Of a stretch of DNA of 7,495 nucleotides, positions 6,207 through 7,495 are shown one piece after another. Positions within the stretch are counted from its first letter, which is position 1, and each line of letters begins with the position of its first letter. Source of the DNA: Gammaproteobacteria bacterium. Its GTDB lineage: Bacteria > Pseudomonadota > Gammaproteobacteria > UBA9214. The position numbers and the translations under genes were made by a program. Under the pieces are notes generated by a model. That model made no database searches. It saw only the letters and a program-made list of their open reading frames with translations, and had not been told where the DNA came from. The DNA is taken from positions 1-7,495 of the forward strand of contig JAOUCV010000097.1 of NCBI GenBank assembly GCA_029859555.1, read 5' to 3'.

Positions 6207-6704
6207 CTAGTGCTGTACCGATGTGTCCTTGTCGGCCTTGACCTTGACGTCGACCTCGGAGAAGCGTGGCGCTTCACCTATCATGGCGTCGATGTCTTTG
6301 CGGAGACTGGTAAGTTCTTCAAGTTCGTCATAGTCCGCACCGTTTGCATCGACTTCCCCGCTATTGTTTGCTGCCAGTTGTTCCGTATTTTGATGTGACA
6401 GTGTTGGAGCGGCGGGATCCTCGGCGCACAGGTGGTGGGCGCCGCTGGCAAGGTGTTCATAGACTGCGCGGTAACTGCGTGTCATTTCTTTTACCAGGTC
6501 CGAGGTATGCATGAAGTGCTGGCCAACCTGATCGCGGTAGTCGGTAAATCGTTCGGCAAGCTGGTTCAGTTCACGCTGTAGTTTGTGGGTGCGGCTGTTA
6601 CGCGATACCAGGGCATAGGTGATGATGCTGCCCAGCCCGATACCCAGCAGCAGTCCCAGTATGCCAATGGCCCACAAAGTACCTGTTTCGTCCAGCGTTA
6701 CCAT
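6207..6704 (-). CDS. zapG: YhcB/ZapG (DUF1043) membrane-anchored coiled-coil protein
   Basis: A 165-residue protein with one N-terminal membrane helix (about 10-33, glycine-rich IGILGLLLGIGLGSIITYAL) and a cytosolic coiled coil (about 38-90). The conserved DUF1043 core is clear: YRDQVGQHFMHTSDLVKEM (56-74) followed by SYRAVYEHLASGAHHL (77-92), which parallels E. coli YhcB. The rest (95-165) is an acidic variable tail with a short helical stretch DELEELTSLRKDID. In E. coli YhcB/ZapG is an inner-membrane protein linked to cell division and envelope synthesis. The start is supported by GAGGA at 6711-6715 (minus strand), six bases from ATG. The 155-base gap to yggS is AT-rich with no clear terminator; TATAGT at 6830-6825 could be a -10 but lacks a -35, so read-through from yggS is equally possible. 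No zapG terminator is seen on its strand. Confidence 0.9.
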   Translation of the reverse strand: MVTLDETGTLWAIGILGLLLGIGLGSIITYALVSRNSRTHKLQRELNQLAERFTDYRDQVGQHFMHTSDLVKEMTRSYRAVYEHLASGAHHLCAEDPAAPTLSHQNTEQLAANNSGEVDANGADYDELEELTSLRKDIDAMIGEAPRFSEVDVKVKADKDTSVQH

Positions 6705-6859
6705 GTTTAATCCTCGTCTTCCTGATGCCGGGCAGGGCCGGTTAGATGCCGCCGCATTGTACTGGATTTGGCTGCCTTGTGACTATGTATGTGCCCAGTC
6801 TTTTATGTGCCTTGTTGATAGAATACTATAAATTACATACAGATAGAGTTTGTTTCTCA

Positions 6860-7495
6860 TTAAATGTCTGAGGATATGGCGGCAGCTGTAGGTCGTGGGC
6901 CGAACAGCGCGCTGCCTACCCGGACCATGGTGGAACCTTCACTAATGGCTGCCTCGAAATCTCCACTCATGCCCATGGATAATTCGTTGAAGCGGGGCAA
7001 TTCAAAGCGCCTGATGCAATCATCACGCAGATCACGGAGGGCGGCAAAATCGGCCTGCCGTTCAGCCGGTGTGGCCTCGCGCCGGCCAATGGTCATCAAG
7101 CCACGTAGCTGGATGCCGGCAAGATCGGCTTTCAGGATATCTTCGATAAACTGCGGCAGGGCGGCTGCAGGCAGGCCAAATTTATCCGGGTCGTCGGCGA
7201 TGTTGACTTGTAGCAGGACATTCAGGCGATGTGAGCTATTGAGTGCGCTTGTGGAGAGTCGTGTGGCGAGCTTGACACTGTCAAGTGTATGCAGCCAGTC
7301 AATATTTCCTGCTATCATTTTTGCCTTGTTGCTTTGCAGGTGTCCGATAAAATGCCATTCAATATCAGAATTTTTTATCTGCTCCTGTTTTGAAAGCGCC
7401 TCCTGTACGGTGTTCTCTCCAAAACGGTGCTGCCCGGCAGACAATGCCCACTGCAGGTAGCGGGCGGGCATGTACTTGGAAACAGCTATCAGGCG
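6860..7495 (-). CDS. yggS: YggS/PROSC-family PLP-binding homeostasis protein (5' end cut by window edge)
   Basis: The frame stays open to the right edge, giving 211 visible residues; the ATG at 7471 is internal, because the codons before it (7495-7472) read RLIAVSKY, which contains the family's LLAVSK motif with the PLP-binding lysine (codon 7477-7475, Lys36 in E. coli). About 29 N-terminal residues are missing. Other signatures in the visible numbering: HRFGENTVQEA (23-33), WHFIGHLQSNK (47-57), VLLQVNIADDPDKFG (93-107), LRGLMTIG (130-137), and LSMGMSGDFEAAI (172-184) followed by VRVGSALFGPR (191-201), where the phosphate of PLP is bound. The protein buffers pyridoxal 5'-phosphate in the cytosol and affects amino acid and keto acid balance; no catalytic reaction is established. 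It is often next to a pilT-proC cluster, which could lie beyond the edge. Ends with TAA at 6862-6860. Confidence 0.95.
   Translation of the reverse strand, partial: RLIAVSKYMPARYLQWALSAGQHRFGENTVQEALSKQEQIKNSDIEWHFIGHLQSNKAKMIAGNIDWLHTLDSVKLATRLSTSALNSSHRLNVLLQVNIADDPDKFGLPAAALPQFIEDILKADLAGIQLRGLMTIGRREATPAERQADFAALRDLRDDCIRRFELPRFNELSMGMSGDFEAAISEGSTMVRVGSALFGPRPTAAAISSDI

Noticed and set aside
6814..6842. Plus-strand TTGATA with TACAGA 17 bases on, resembling a promoter
   Set aside because: No plus-strand gene follows; the region is AT-rich and such matches are expected by chance.
6864..7460. 198-residue plus-strand frame opposite yggS
   Set aside because: The minus strand encodes all YggS signatures across the same span; the plus product is Ser/Arg/Cys-rich without recognisable motifs.
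1..7495. CRISPR arrays, tRNA or rRNA genes, insertion sequences, attachment sites
   Set aside because: None is visible: no regularly spaced repeats, no cloverleaf-like sequence, no transposase frame, and the genes are closely packed core functions.

Overview
The window reads as chromosomal core sequence from a gammaproteobacterium. The fabA-fabB pair (anaerobic unsaturated fatty acid synthesis), a YhcB/ZapG (DUF1043) protein, YajQ, YihY and YggS are a typical set for that class, base composition looks even, and there are no signs of mobile DNA. A very good match to a sigma-28 (FliA) promoter suggests a motile, flagellated organism. The species cannot be fixed from sequence alone; the left-edge gene resembles SoxW-type thioredoxins, which hints at, but does not prove, a sulfur-oxidising lineage.

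Layout, left to right. (1) 1-279, plus: 3' end of a thioredoxin-fold gene, converging on fabB with an 18-base gap. (2) 298-2080, minus: fabA then fabB, separated by 10 bases, forming the branch that makes unsaturated acyl chains. (3) 2227-2709, minus: yajQ, a small cyclic-di-GMP-binding-family protein with its own promoter-like sequence and a strong Shine-Dalgarno that fixes its start. (4) 2785-2814: a perfect 13-bp hairpin, probably the terminator of the next gene. (5) 2842-4422, minus: a 526-residue response regulator with an intact receiver domain, a degenerate GGDEF domain that has lost its signature but keeps an RxxD motif at the I-site position, a long acidic disordered tail and a cationic amphipathic C-terminal helix. 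(6) 4423-4688: a divergent control region with the sigma-28-type promoter facing left and, facing right, an extended -10 followed by a terminator-like hairpin. (7) 4689-6059, plus: a YihY/BrkB-family membrane protein with a C-terminal winged-helix-like domain and a terminator behind it. (8) 6207-6704, minus: zapG/yhcB. (9) 6860-7495, minus: yggS, cut by the right edge but retaining its PLP-binding lysine.

Most of the window is ordinary housekeeping. The part worth attention is 2227-4485: a probably flagellar-regulated, probably non-catalytic GGDEF response regulator with a possible membrane-binding tail, next to a cyclic-di-GMP-binding-family protein. I read it as a candidate phospho-controlled c-di-GMP effector or scaffold. 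The domain and promoter motifs are visible in the sequence; the functional reading is inference.
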